From a virus, in the IMG/VR virus record IMGVR_UViG_3300043331_001637, positions 1 through 30,793 of that record: a DNA stretch of 30,793 bases; one strand, written 5' to 3'. The notes beneath the pieces were generated by a model that saw only the letters and a program-made list of their open reading frames with translations, was not told the origin of the DNA and did no database searches. This document shows positions 9,401 through 15,666 of the stretch, one piece after another (the stretch's first letter is position 1; every line of letters begins with the position of its first letter). Both the position numbers and the translations under genes were made by a program.

Positions 9401-9535
9401 GTCGGACAGACTCTTACCGGTAGTGGCGCCAGCGGCCTCGATCTTCTTCAAAGCGGAGATGCCGATATTGCTGCCGGCATCCATGCCGGTCGCATCGAGG
9501 CCCAGTTCGATCAGCGCATCGCCGATCAACGCCAT
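6434..9535 (-). CDS. Tail tape measure protein
   Basis: A 1033-residue, alanine- and glutamine-rich, largely helical protein placed straight after the tail chaperone pair, which is the usual tape-measure position. A hydrophobic stretch (about 228-282) can form the membrane-active region. The C-terminus contains a glycine-rich block and the lambda-family signature GRPYIVGERAPELFVPDASG, followed by a short tail ending in GDRYN. Repeated helical units of about 75 residues in the C-terminal half start with EVQEIGRQLDDAQ, EVQNLARDLQAAK and RIQDLRRQLEDQE. By the usual relation of about 1.5 angstrom per residue, the tail would be near 150 nm. GGAGG lies about 10 bases before the ATG, which follows the TAA of the chaperone gene directly. 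Confidence 0.95.
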   Translation of the reverse strand: MALIGDALIELGLDATGMDAGSNIGISALKKIEAAGATTGKSLSDLGSKLSKSFGQVGLAASAARQKTVAELQAIAKQYEAVRALVSKAIITNVKPTAQSMLGFLQKEKVPVQGLSAQPQVTAFTTAFTAQHAAIRAGQGATEAGRAGETAAALRTAAAAQAGALRESTESIAAAAAQYRLLGAAGTESLNSIQQAAKGADEATRRVGGGARLVETAVTRLDGASRKLKPAISLLFSSIGAFGPISSFFGAALLQLSTGISAVTIASGAAIIGIVGFATALNRRSEQIQAFDEALRTNNSDFFIKEIDRLNKTIRDLDATSSTYLGRVLTRLSQFSKGESFFPGTLRQQVQDLNAGLQAVRTEKLEAVTEQLDRQRLLANEPTQTGKIALEGKFATTDAIKDARALRATSDEVLAVGKKVRETTQAQIGAVARDFVQGIKDQNAGLQGQVVALTQSKEAAIDYEAGLIRLRAKQTGVSTSSKELNDQIAQFRSISLGAAQATLADQLTKQNQALRVQITEMTSGKAAAEELALQYQLADSKLKNYGAAALAAAAAQRQLNDEAAKAVVPQALRELADQRSTARATGEILGPTFNAAQAEADAIRNTIEGLLAQKDPRARGAARAEAIKLKVELDQASLRGIQTELASGLALDEGFADLFNRTFTNTFDEAASRVDRLTDALERAREAGLSPLSEEVQEIGRQLDDAQLAEAFGGIERDLKIAQAEAQLLGRSFNLPAEQVGILQQRLRDMLERGLSPARIEVQNLARDLQAAKVDEVFGDLSRDLETSRLSAEAFGGSFDQVTANINALTNAIKRLIEEGLDPLDPRIQDLRRQLEDQEMFRVYRDAAEDAFDLVTDGLLGNIKSWEDFGNRVKGILDDLAAEILRHQFRKLLNEIFKPPEVSVPGGGGGAGGFLGSIFGSLFGGGGTADIFAGGGASAAEQAAGAIGSAIGLQGGGHAVSGRPYIVGERAPELFVPDASGSVIPIHKMMGAGGGQNNTFNFHGVQDMDSFRRSQAELSAKLSRAVRKGDRYN

Positions 9536-10245
9536 TTACTTGATCCTCCGAAACACGCCAGGCAGGGCGGTTATGAGAGCCTTGAGCTTGCTGGCAACAC
9601 CGGACCCGCCGGCGTCGTCATCCTTGCGCTTACGCTCGACTTTGGGGAGAAACTCTTCGACTTCGGCGCTCTTGCCCGTGAGAAAGCTCGCGACCAGACG
9701 GGTCTGCATCGCGATGGTTAGGGCGAGATACGGCTGACCGAACGGCTCCACTTCGTAGTACATCTCCCACTCCGTGATCTCGGTCGCTGAGAGCTGCTGC
9801 TGCAGAGCCGTAACGGACGGAATCCCCAGAGCGAGCGCTAGGCGGTAGTAGAACCGCCTTCGCCCGTCTGGGGCCTGGAGTTTTTTCGGAGTCGCTCGCG
9901 CTCGGCCTTCGTCATCCCCGAGAGGTTGAGCACCGTGTCGAAGATGGTATCTAGGGCCGCCGCGCTCAGAGAGCCCAGGCGTTCGGAGTCCTCGTCGGAG
10001 AACATCCGAAGGCCAGTTTCGTCGGCCAGCCCCCTGGCGGCGACGCGGCCCCGCAGGTTCTTAAGGCTTTCGCGCCGCTCCTCGATCGAGGTTCCTTCCG
10101 GCGCCGAAAGCCACGACTCCACTTCGTCACGCTCATCGGCGGTGAGCTCCCTGACATTGACGTGACCCTGCCAATCCTCAACGAAGACGACTTGCGTCTT
10201 CAGATGCTTCTTGGACAGGATGGCGTCGCGCGATAAAAGATCCAT
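9536..10245 (-). CDS. Tail assembly chaperone GT, made by -1 frameshift
   Basis: Frameshift product joined from 10245-9880 (zero frame) and 9880-9536 (minus-one frame), 236 residues. The -1 frame stays open across the end of the first gene and continues as GRRRFYYRLALALG, ALQQQLSATEITEWEMYY and EVEPFGQPYLAL, the hallmark of the T part of phage tail chaperones. An ATG exists at 9763, but it lies in the middle of this conserved block, so a separate start there would cut the domain. The slip site is A AAA AAC in correct phase at 9886-9880. As with lambda gpG and gpGT, the long form is expected to recruit tail-tube subunits to the tape measure. The frame geometry is seen directly; the function is by family. 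Confidence 0.88.
9838..10245 (-). CDS. Tail assembly chaperone G (zero-frame product)
   Basis: A 135-residue protein between tail tube and tape measure. It begins MDLLSRDAILSKKHLKTQVV, has the VRELTADERDEVESWL block seen in phage tail chaperones, and ends in GEGGSTTA. The first 122 residues are shared with the GT form and the last 13 are read only without frameshifting. The short form should be the main product, as in lambda, where G exceeds GT by tens of times. A purine-rich GGGGAAG lies before the ATG. Confidence 0.88.
   Translation of the reverse strand: MDLLSRDAILSKKHLKTQVVFVEDWQGHVNVRELTADERDEVESWLSAPEGTSIEERRESLKNLRGRVAARGLADETGLRMFSDEDSERLGSLSAAALDTIFDTVLNLSGMTKAERERLRKNSRPQTGEGGSTTA
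9880..9886 (-). promoter_or_regulatory. -1 ribosomal slippery site (A AAA AAC)
   Basis: On the minus strand, the zero-frame codons read CGA AAA AAC TCC. The heptamer A AAA AAC follows the X XXY YYZ rule exactly, so both tRNAs can re-pair after slipping back by one base. The -1 frame reached is the one that encodes the T domain. The zero-frame stop (TAG at 9840-9838) lies about 40 bases further on. I did not identify a clear stimulatory stem-loop or pseudoknot. Confidence 0.88.
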
Positions 10246-10279
10246 AAAGCACTTCCCCTTTCCCTTTCAGACTAAAAGC

Positions 10280-10789
10280 CTACGGAATGGTCACGGCCCC
10301 GGTCGGCTTGAGCGTTATGTCCCCCTCAAGCATCCCTGCCACCGGTCCGAGGATAGACACGCCGGTCACGTACGACTGGAAGGCGTAGGTCGCGTTCGCA
10401 AACTGCGGGATAACGAGCTGCCAGTTGCGTAGCGTCTTGGCCTGAGCCAGCCCCTGATAGCCGGTCGCGTTGTTATGAGTCGCGTGGTTCGGCAGAAAAT
10501 TGACGCGGAACGTCACCTCCGGGTGGCGCAGAATGGTGAGGATGATCTCCTCCCAGTCTCCCGGGCTATCGTGGTTCGTGCCGTCGAGCTGATCGACGGA
10601 CATGAGCGGAAAGGTGATGTCCTTGACCTCCGCGATCGTCGTGAAAGCTTCCGGCGAAGCGCCGTCGCCCATCTTGAGCTGCAAGCCCTTCGCCGCTTTA
10701 CCCAACAGACCGCGCTCGTTCCGCAGCGGTGAAGCCAGACTCCAGAACCAGCAGGTCAACAGACTGAACAGGTATCGAATCACTCGCAT
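10280..10789 (-). CDS. Major tail tube protein with hydrophobic N-terminal extension
   Basis: A 169-residue protein. From about residue 28 it follows the usual tail-tube pattern: GLLGKAAKGLQLKMGDGASP, AFTTIAEVKDITFPL, DWEEIILTILRHPEVTFRVNFLP and a C-terminal GDITLKPTGAVTIP. Such proteins form the hexameric rings of the siphovirus tail. The ATG at 10789 has an excellent ribosome site (GGAGGA, 6 bases away) and overlaps the end of the preceding gene by 10 bases. It adds about 27 residues, rich in Leu, Trp and Phe (RVIRYLFSLLTCWFWSL), not usual in this family. No better start is visible downstream, except a TTG near residue 29 without a good site. Confidence 0.82.
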   Translation of the reverse strand: MRVIRYLFSLLTCWFWSLASPLRNERGLLGKAAKGLQLKMGDGASPEAFTTIAEVKDITFPLMSVDQLDGTNHDSPGDWEEIILTILRHPEVTFRVNFLPNHATHNNATGYQGLAQAKTLRNWQLVIPQFANATYAFQSYVTGVSILGPVAGMLEGDITLKPTGAVTIP

Positions 10790-11019
10790 GGCACTTCCTC
10801 CGTGACGGTAAAAGGTTTGCCGTCGGGGCCGAGAATAACGCTCTGGCGCACGACGGGTTGCGGTTCTTGTTGGTGACACGACAAATGACTTTTCAGCGAT
10901 TCCAAATCGGTATCGGCGTACACGCAGGCCGGACAGTGATAATTGGGCAGGCCCGACCAGGTCGTCACCTCGATCTGGGCGTCGCCGATGAAAACGTGCT
11001 CGGAGATTCGTTCCGTCAT
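10780..11019 (-). CDS. Small protein with C2H2 zinc-finger motif
   Basis: A 79-residue protein with the spacing C-x2-C-x12-H-x3-H in YHCPACVYADTDL to HLSCH, a classical C2H2 zinc finger pattern, flanked by beta-forming sequence (ISEHVFIGDAQIEVT, SVILGPDGKPFTVTEE). The start at 11019 overlaps the stop of the tail terminator gene (ATGA). Short zinc-finger proteins at this spot next to the tail tube are seen in other siphophages, but their role is not known to me. It could be a structural or assembly factor, or bind nucleic acid. Confidence 0.72.
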   Translation of the reverse strand: MTERISEHVFIGDAQIEVTTWSGLPNYHCPACVYADTDLESLKSHLSCHQQEPQPVVRQSVILGPDGKPFTVTEEVPCE

Positions 11020-11435
11020 TGAGCCGTCCCCGCTAGCAGAAACTCGAAGTTGCAGCTGAACTGCTCGCGTTCGTTCTCGTCCCCGCCGATCGGAAACGGG
11101 GTCTGGCGCGGCCGCACCTCCAGCACCGCTGAGCTTCCGACCGCCTGGTTGCAGAGCTTCGCGAAGGCGTTGTAAACATCCCAGCACTTGGCCCGGGCGG
11201 TCACGTAATCCTTGGACCGTGTCAGCACCTGGAGCGTCGGCCGCGTATACGAAGGCTCCGGTCGGTCATGGACGTGGAGCGGATCGGCGCCGGACGTTTC
11301 GATCAAGGCGATCGCGTCATCGCCACCCTCGAGCGGCCAGCCATTCACGAACATGTTCTGGTTCGGTGTCCCGCCAGGAGCGTAGACGCCGATACCGAGC
11401 GTGTTCAGATAAGCGAGCAAGTCGTCGACGATCAC
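11016..11435 (-). CDS. Tail terminator / minor capsid-type tail completion protein
   Basis: A 139-residue protein starting at a GTG (11435) that overlaps the stop of the preceding gene (GTGA). Features: an N-terminal helix VDDLLAYLNTLGIG, then HDRPEPSYTRPTLQVLTRSKDYVTARAKCWDVYNAFAKL, the pattern of the phage tail terminator/minor capsid family (role of lambda gpU). It caps the tail tube and joins it to the head. The position between the gp10-like gene and the tail tube fits. The longer in-frame extension upstream is not used. Confidence 0.8.
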   Translation of the reverse strand: MIVDDLLAYLNTLGIGVYAPGGTPNQNMFVNGWPLEGGDDAIALIETSGADPLHVHDRPEPSYTRPTLQVLTRSKDYVTARAKCWDVYNAFAKLCNQAVGSSAVLEVRPRQTPFPIGGDENEREQFSCNFEFLLAGTAQ

Positions 11436-11872
11436 AGCTTCAGTTCGCTCCGGATGTGTTGCGCCATGCGAGCGTCCATCGTCCCGAGCGCCGCGTTGAA
11501 CGGCTTCTCGAGGTACTTCCACTCGCCGGTCTGAGCCCAATGCTGGTACTTACGGCCCGAGGGACTCACCCCGCCGGTTTTGCCGGCGCGGGGATTCTCA
11601 TGAACCGAGAGCGCGTAGGGCGCCGCCGGTCCGCCGAAGCCGCACCGAACTTTGACTTTGCGCCCCGAAACTTTCGGCGGTTCGACGAAGCCGGAATTGC
11701 GTAGCGTGCCGAAATCGACCGGAACGTAATTTTCCTTGGAGTCGCCGATGATGCGCTCGCCTTCCAAGAACAAGAACTTGACCCCGGACTGGAACGCCCG
11801 CTGACCGATCAGGCGGATCAGCCGCGAGCTCTCCGGAAATCCCTTGCTCTTGAACGTCTTCGTGTTCGCCAT
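11432..11872 (-). CDS. HK97 gp10-like tail completion protein
   Basis: A 146-residue basic protein in the position of HK97 gp10. The pattern is typical: an N-terminal amphipathic helix, then VPVDFGTLRNSGFVEPP, a strand with VRCGFGGPAAPYALSVHE, a His- and Trp-containing loop (KYQHWAQTGEWKYLEKPF) and a C-terminal helix ending HIRSELKL. It takes part in head-tail joining. The start at 11872 overlaps the stop of the 22-residue gene upstream as TGATG. The GGGAG before it is close, so coupling is likely. Confidence 0.85.
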   Translation of the reverse strand: MANTKTFKSKGFPESSRLIRLIGQRAFQSGVKFLFLEGERIIGDSKENYVPVDFGTLRNSGFVEPPKVSGRKVKVRCGFGGPAAPYALSVHENPRAGKTGGVSPSGRKYQHWAQTGEWKYLEKPFNAALGTMDARMAQHIRSELKL

Positions 11873-11940
11873 CAGCTCCCCAGCAGAAACAAAACCGTCA
11901 GACCGATCCCAAGGACGAGCAACCAATCCAACTCGTCCAT
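11872..11940 (-). CDS. 22-residue single-pass membrane microprotein
   Basis: A very small frame read by hand: ATG at 11940, 22 codons, TGA at 11874-11872. The peptide opens with the acidic MDELDW and then has a continuous hydrophobic stretch (LLVLGIGLTVLFLLG), enough for one membrane span. GAGGA lies 7 bases before the ATG, and the stop overlaps the next start as TGATG, so the frame sits exactly in the gap between two structural genes with proper translation signals. I infer that it is translated. Function is unknown; it might be a lysis accessory protein or only a device for coupling. Confidence 0.6.
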   Translation of the reverse strand: MDELDWLLVLGIGLTVLFLLGS

Positions 11941-11950
11941 GAGCGTGTCC

Positions 11951-12292
11951 TCATGTGTAAACCACCAAATGATGCAGGCCCCCCTGGGAGTCCTGCGGAT
12001 CCACGCGAATGATCGGCGGCGATTGCGGATCGTAGGGAGCCGGCAGAATCAGCTGGTCTTCCTTCTTGATCGCGTGGCTTTCGACCGCGACGTAAATCGC
12101 GTAGCGGCTCACCTTCTCTTCTCCGGTGGTTTGATCCCGCACTTTCGCACCGCCGGTGCCTTGAATGGCCGCCTGGTAACTGACGGCATCGCCATAAACT
12201 CGCTTGTGGTATGCATCGACGCCGGTCGCCGGCTTGACCTGGATGGTATGCGGCATCATCCAGAGCCAAAGGCCGATCCCAGGAGCTCCCAT
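11951..12292 (-). CDS. Head closure / head-tail connector protein
   Basis: A 113-residue beta-rich protein with HTIQVKPATGVDAYHKRVYGDAVSYQAAIQ near the N-terminus and SRYAIYVAVESHAIKKEDQLILP in the middle, the general pattern of SPP1 gp16-like or lambda FII-like stopper proteins. It lies between the gp6-like connector and gp10-like protein, the conserved position for head closure. The assignment rests on pattern plus order rather than a specific motif. Confidence 0.7.
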   Translation of the reverse strand: MGAPGIGLWLWMMPHTIQVKPATGVDAYHKRVYGDAVSYQAAIQGTGGAKVRDQTTGEEKVSRYAIYVAVESHAIKKEDQLILPAPYDPQSPPIIRVDPQDSQGGLHHLVVYT

Positions 12293-12646
12293 TTAGGGCA
12301 GCCTCACCACGGCGAACTCGATCTCGGCGTGGTCCGCCTCGAAGTAGAGCATCCCGTCCGAGGCCTGCTTCCAGCCTTCCGGCTGGGAAAACGGCCCGAA
12401 CATGTGGACGCTTCCAGCGGCGAGCGATTCGTTGGTGATGTCCTTGGTGCGGCCGCGAGTATCGACCGCCGAGGTGATCGTCACGTTATGCGGGGTCGCC
12501 CCGGTATTGCGCGCCAAGATCATCTCCTTGCCGGTAAACGCGCACTGGTGATCGTTCGCCGGATCTGCCGCCGTCCACGACAAGGTCACGCCCGCAGCCG
12601 GGTAAGCGCCTAGACAGATGTTCGGGTTGATCGTTGCTCTGGGCAT
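12293..12646 (-). CDS. Small structural head protein
   Basis: A 117-residue protein: an N-terminal block with ANDHQCAFTGKEMILARNTG, a strand pair with HNVTITSAVDTRGRTKDIT, then GSVHMFGPFSQPEGW and a C-terminal YFEADHAEIEFAVVRLP. This is a widespread small beta-sandwich protein between connector genes in siphophages, probably a virion protein. It has a strong ribosome site (TTAGGAGG) next to the stop of the connector gene. The exact role is unknown. Confidence 0.7.
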   Translation of the reverse strand: MPRATINPNICLGAYPAAGVTLSWTAADPANDHQCAFTGKEMILARNTGATPHNVTITSAVDTRGRTKDITNESLAAGSVHMFGPFSQPEGWKQASDGMLYFEADHAEIEFAVVRLP

Positions 12647-12655
12647 TTTTTCCTC

Positions 12656-13528
12656 CTAAGCCTGCGCGGTCCTGACCCACGGAATGAGCATGCGCTCACT
12701 TTTCAGAGGGAGGCCGCTACTTTGAGTCGAGAGCGTGTCGGCAAAAGACACCGAAAGGTCGCCGATCGACTGAGACGAAATATTGCCGCCTCCAACGCCA
12801 CGCTGGATGACGTGAGCGCCCATCGCATCGAGGGTGGCCCGCTCGATCTCCCGAGGAAGCGTCCGTACTTGAAACAGCACTTGCGGCCCAGCGGACTCAT
12901 CCCCGCCAAGATTCTCCGAAACCACCACTTCGCCCTCGGTGGCCGATGCCACCGTGAAAAACCCGTTGTTGCCGGCGGTCGCGAACCCGCTCACACGGAT
13001 CCGCTCGCCTTGGGCGAGAACGGGGAAGCCATTGGCGGAATCGAGGAACTTCTTGGTCGCCTGCTGCACTGAGAACGTCGTCCCTTGAAGATCATCGCCC
13101 GGGAGAAGAAAGCCGCCTGCGTACTCGACGGTGAACTCCGGATTCTCCGTCCCGGCCATGCCGCGATCGGTAATCCAGCCGACCAAGCCAGCGGTCCACT
13201 CCCAGCCGCGCGACCGATAGAGCGAGCCCGCCAGCGGGTCGTCGATCACGAAGTCGGTAATGGTCTCGCCGCGGAAACTCACCGAATAGACCTGCATCAC
13301 CGGCGTTCGTTCGAGGAGCATGTCGGTGGTGCCGTAACCGCGCACGGTTTCGATCACGCGCTGACGGCAGAAAACCCTGTGACAAAAAGACTCAACGTAG
13401 GCAGATATTTCGCCGATCAGATCGGCGATGTACTCATGGCTCGCCGCATCCGTCGCCGGATTGTCGAGCAGGTACTTCGCGAGAGTGGTGAGCTCTCGCG
13501 TTTTTTCGTGTCTGACTACGCTGAGCAC
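12656..13528 (-). CDS. Head-tail connector (gp6-like) with inserted beta domain
   Basis: A 290-residue protein. The N-terminal helices (LTTLAKYLLDNPATDAASHEYIADLIGEISAYVESF) and the C-terminal RTLPREIERATLDAMGAHVIQ match the gp6-like connector family, which forms the ring under the portal. Strands such as LLERTPVMQVYSVSFRGE and PEFTVEYAGGFLLPGD are also typical. Relatives have about 200 residues; the extra about 65 (residues 152-219) form a beta domain with GERIRVSGFATAGNNGFFTV and EVVVSENL. That domain has a look-alike in the tail hub at 4156-5796. It may stick out from the neck. Confidence 0.82.
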   Translation of the reverse strand: MLSVVRHEKTRELTTLAKYLLDNPATDAASHEYIADLIGEISAYVESFCHRVFCRQRVIETVRGYGTTDMLLERTPVMQVYSVSFRGETITDFVIDDPLAGSLYRSRGWEWTAGLVGWITDRGMAGTENPEFTVEYAGGFLLPGDDLQGTTFSVQQATKKFLDSANGFPVLAQGERIRVSGFATAGNNGFFTVASATEGEVVVSENLGGDESAGPQVLFQVRTLPREIERATLDAMGAHVIQRGVGGGNISSQSIGDLSVSFADTLSTQSSGLPLKSERMLIPWVRTAQA

Positions 13529-13531
13529 GGT

Positions 13532-13858
13532 TTACTTCTTCTTTTTCCCAGGGCCGCCGCTGGCATCGGAGAGATCGACGGTGGCTGGCCCCGGTCCGGG
13601 ACTGCCGGCCGACGAACCCTCGCCAGCGTCAGGCGACTCCAGGGGCAATCCGAGATCGTCCACCGGAGGAGGCGGCGGAGGCGGCTCGGGAGGCGGAGCC
13701 GTCTTTTTTGCAGGTGCTTCGGGTTGCGCCAGATCACGGATAAACTCCGCCGCCCCTTTTTTGATCAGCATGTCGGCCACGTCGGGCGTGAAGCCGCAGA
13801 TCTCTCCCGCGTTGTTGCAGCCGTAGGGCTGCTTTAGCTTGACGACGATAGCGTTCAT
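13532..13858 (-). CDS. Proline-rich small head-module protein
   Basis: A 108-residue protein with an N-terminal domain (NAIVVKLKQPYGCNNAGEICGFTPDVADMLIKKGAAEF) that resembles the short phage proteins in which a MuF- or gp53-like segment marks a loss of rigid residues, followed by a long linker rich in Pro, Gly, Ser and Ala with eight or more consecutive prolines and a basic KKKK end. AAGGAG lies before the ATG. It lies between decoration and connector genes. No function can be assigned; the C-terminal half is probably disordered. Confidence 0.72.
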   Translation of the reverse strand: MNAIVVKLKQPYGCNNAGEICGFTPDVADMLIKKGAAEFIRDLAQPEAPAKKTAPPPEPPPPPPPVDDLGLPLESPDAGEGSSAGSPGPGPATVDLSDASGGPGKKKK

Positions 13859-13887
13859 TCTGCCTTGCTCCTTTCAGCGCCCAGGGC

Positions 13888-14358
13888 TCAGGGCACCGGG
13901 TTCTGGTCCGCCCCGCCCATAACGAAGACCGCGGCGATCGCGACGGTATCGGTATTGGCCCGAGACAGATCGGCCGTCAGCTGGAGACGGATGTACTGCT
14001 TGGCCCCGACCAGCGGGACCGAGAATTCCGTCACGCCCTGGAAAGTGCCGCCGCCGCCACCGGCCTGAACGATAGCGCTCGGGAACGCCGGGGACAGGTC
14101 GGCCGTGTCGGAACCAAAGTTGGACACCGATGAGGTCTGAATGTTGGCCGCAATCGACAGGCTCTCTGAGGCGCCGATCGCCGCTTCCCAAACGATCATC
14201 ACTTTGCAGCTGTGGTACTTTTTGGTCAGCGCGAGCAGATCTAGAGCCGGGCCGTTGACCTCCACGCCGTCGTTGCCGGCGCCTGCGGTGATGACGGCCG
14301 GGATGCGAGCAAACTTGCCGGTGATCAGCGCGCCGATGTTTTCGGAAATGAGATTCAT
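13888..14358 (-). CDS. Probable capsid decoration/structural protein
   Basis: A 156-residue protein straight after the major capsid gene. It has alternating strands (CKVMIVWEAAIGASESLSI, GVTEFSVPLVGAKQYIRLQL, RANTDTVAIAAVFVMGG) and a glycine run (AGGGGGTF). The DLSRANTDTVAIAAVFVMGG end is the pattern of a common virion protein beside HK97-like capsids. It probably sits on the capsid surface. AGGAGGG lies before the ATG, and a hairpin precedes it. Confidence 0.75.
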   Translation of the reverse strand: MNLISENIGALITGKFARIPAVITAGAGNDGVEVNGPALDLLALTKKYHSCKVMIVWEAAIGASESLSIAANIQTSSVSNFGSDTADLSPAFPSAIVQAGGGGGTFQGVTEFSVPLVGAKQYIRLQLTADLSRANTDTVAIAAVFVMGGADQNPVP

Positions 14359-14377
14359 GGTTTCCCTCCTGGTGGGT

Positions 14378-14398
14378 GGGCGGCCTCAACGGCCGCCC
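14378..14398 (-). other. Intercistronic GC hairpin between capsid and decoration genes
   Basis: Perfect 8-bp inverted repeat GGGCGGCC/GGCCGCCC with a 5-base loop, in the gap between capsid and decoration genes. No U-run follows on the transcribed strand, so it is not a simple intrinsic terminator. It may protect the 3' end of capsid mRNA from exonucleases. Confidence 0.6.
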
Positions 14399-14435
14399 GT
14401 CTCAACACCAACAAACGGATTGACTAACTACTCGA

Positions 14436-15638
14436 TTACGTACCCCAGATGACGCCGGTCAGAACCGCGACCGATTCCAGGTGGCGGACCACCAGGTCGG
14501 TCTCAACGATGGCGCGAAGCACGCTCTGATCGAGCGACCAGGCCGAGACCACCTGACCGGTGCCGCTGTCGTAGTACGCAGCTTCGGTCGAGACCTCGAC
14601 CGCGATCGTCAGCGCATCGCCGATCACGACGTCAGCGAAGTCCGCAAAATAAACTTCCGACTCGTTGGAACCGCCGCCGAGGTTGATGGGAATCTGCGTG
14701 GTCATCTTGAACGGGTAACCGTTCAGCCGACCCATCATCATCTCGTCGTGGTAGACGTAGTTGCCGTTGCCGTCGCGCAGGAACATGAGGTGCAGCGCGG
14801 CGCGCGGGGCCATGAGCCAGCCGGGCCGAATCATCCGGACGTTGGCCGCGAACAGTCGCAGCATCAAGGCCTCGAGATCGGTACTGACGTTGTCGAGCGT
14901 CTGGCCGGCGCTGCCGAAAACATTGGCGGCCGGAGCCCAGTAGCGCAGCCCCTTGGGGCTATACAGGGTGCCGTTGCCACGGATGTACGCGAGATCGGTT
15001 CCTTGACCGATCGCGGCGACTAGGTCGTCGCGGATGATGCCATCGGAGCGGGCATCGGCTCGGCGCAACAAATCGTTCGAGATCGGCAAGGTCGCGCCGC
15101 CCTTCTTGGCGACCAGGACGACGTTGCCGGCCGTCAGAGCGGTGGAGCCGAGATTCTGGTTCTCACCGATCCAGCTGAACTGCGCCCCGCCGGTGACCTT
15201 GGGGATGGGCAACTGGCCGCGCGGCAAATCCGCGAGCATCGGGTTCATGGACCGCACCACGGAGGCCGGCCGCAAGAGCTCGATAATGTCCGAGGAAATG
15301 TCCGGTGGAATGAGCGCCCCGCCGTCGGCGAACGTGGTCGCCGCCATCGCTTTGGTGATGACGTCTTCCGGACCGTAGATTTTCGCGGCGTACTCGACCG
15401 GGCTGATCGGGGTGCCGGACCGCGACACGACTTTGGAGCCGCCGATCGCCCGGATATAACGCGATGCGAGGTGGCCGACTTCGTGCTTCGGTTCGGGTTT
15501 CGGCGTGTGGACGATGCCCGACTTCACCAGGGCGGTGATGGTCTCTTCGATGTTCGGCGAGAACACCGGTTTCTGTTGCTCAAGGATCTCACCGAGGCAG
15601 CTCTTGATGAGCGTCTTGAGTTGATTTTCGTCTAGCAT
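14436..15638 (-). CDS. Major capsid protein, HK97 fold
   Basis: A 400-residue HK97 gp5-like protein. The N-terminal about 100 residues look like a delta (internal scaffold) domain: helical, charged, with the core starting near GGALIPPDISSDIIELLRP (106-124). Core markers follow: ADLPRGQLPIPKVTGGAQFSWIGE, the ISNDLLRRADARSDGIIRDDL spine helix, GNGTLYSPKGLRYW, the A-domain WLMAPRAALHLMFLRDGNG, and the C-terminal VIGDALTIAVEVSTEA strand. Cleavage by the upstream prohead protease should fall at about 95-106 (inferred). GGAGGG lies before the ATG. Confidence 0.95.
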   Translation of the reverse strand: MLDENQLKTLIKSCLGEILEQQKPVFSPNIEETITALVKSGIVHTPKPEPKHEVGHLASRYIRAIGGSKVVSRSGTPISPVEYAAKIYGPEDVITKAMAATTFADGGALIPPDISSDIIELLRPASVVRSMNPMLADLPRGQLPIPKVTGGAQFSWIGENQNLGSTALTAGNVVLVAKKGGATLPISNDLLRRADARSDGIIRDDLVAAIGQGTDLAYIRGNGTLYSPKGLRYWAPAANVFGSAGQTLDNVSTDLEALMLRLFAANVRMIRPGWLMAPRAALHLMFLRDGNGNYVYHDEMMMGRLNGYPFKMTTQIPINLGGGSNESEVYFADFADVVIGDALTIAVEVSTEAAYYDSGTGQVVSAWSLDQSVLRAIVETDLVVRHLESVAVLTGVIWGT

Positions 15639-15666
15639 GTTGGACTCCCTCCTGTCTTCGAGAGCG

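Noticed and set aside
9536-9763. Separate 75-residue gene starting at the ATG at 9763
   Set aside because: The conserved T-domain block begins well upstream of that ATG, and the frame is reached through the A AAA AAC slip site.
14378-14398. Intrinsic terminator after the capsid gene
   Set aside because: The stem is strong, but no U-run follows and the next gene has its own SD within the same transcript, so a processing or stability role is more likely.
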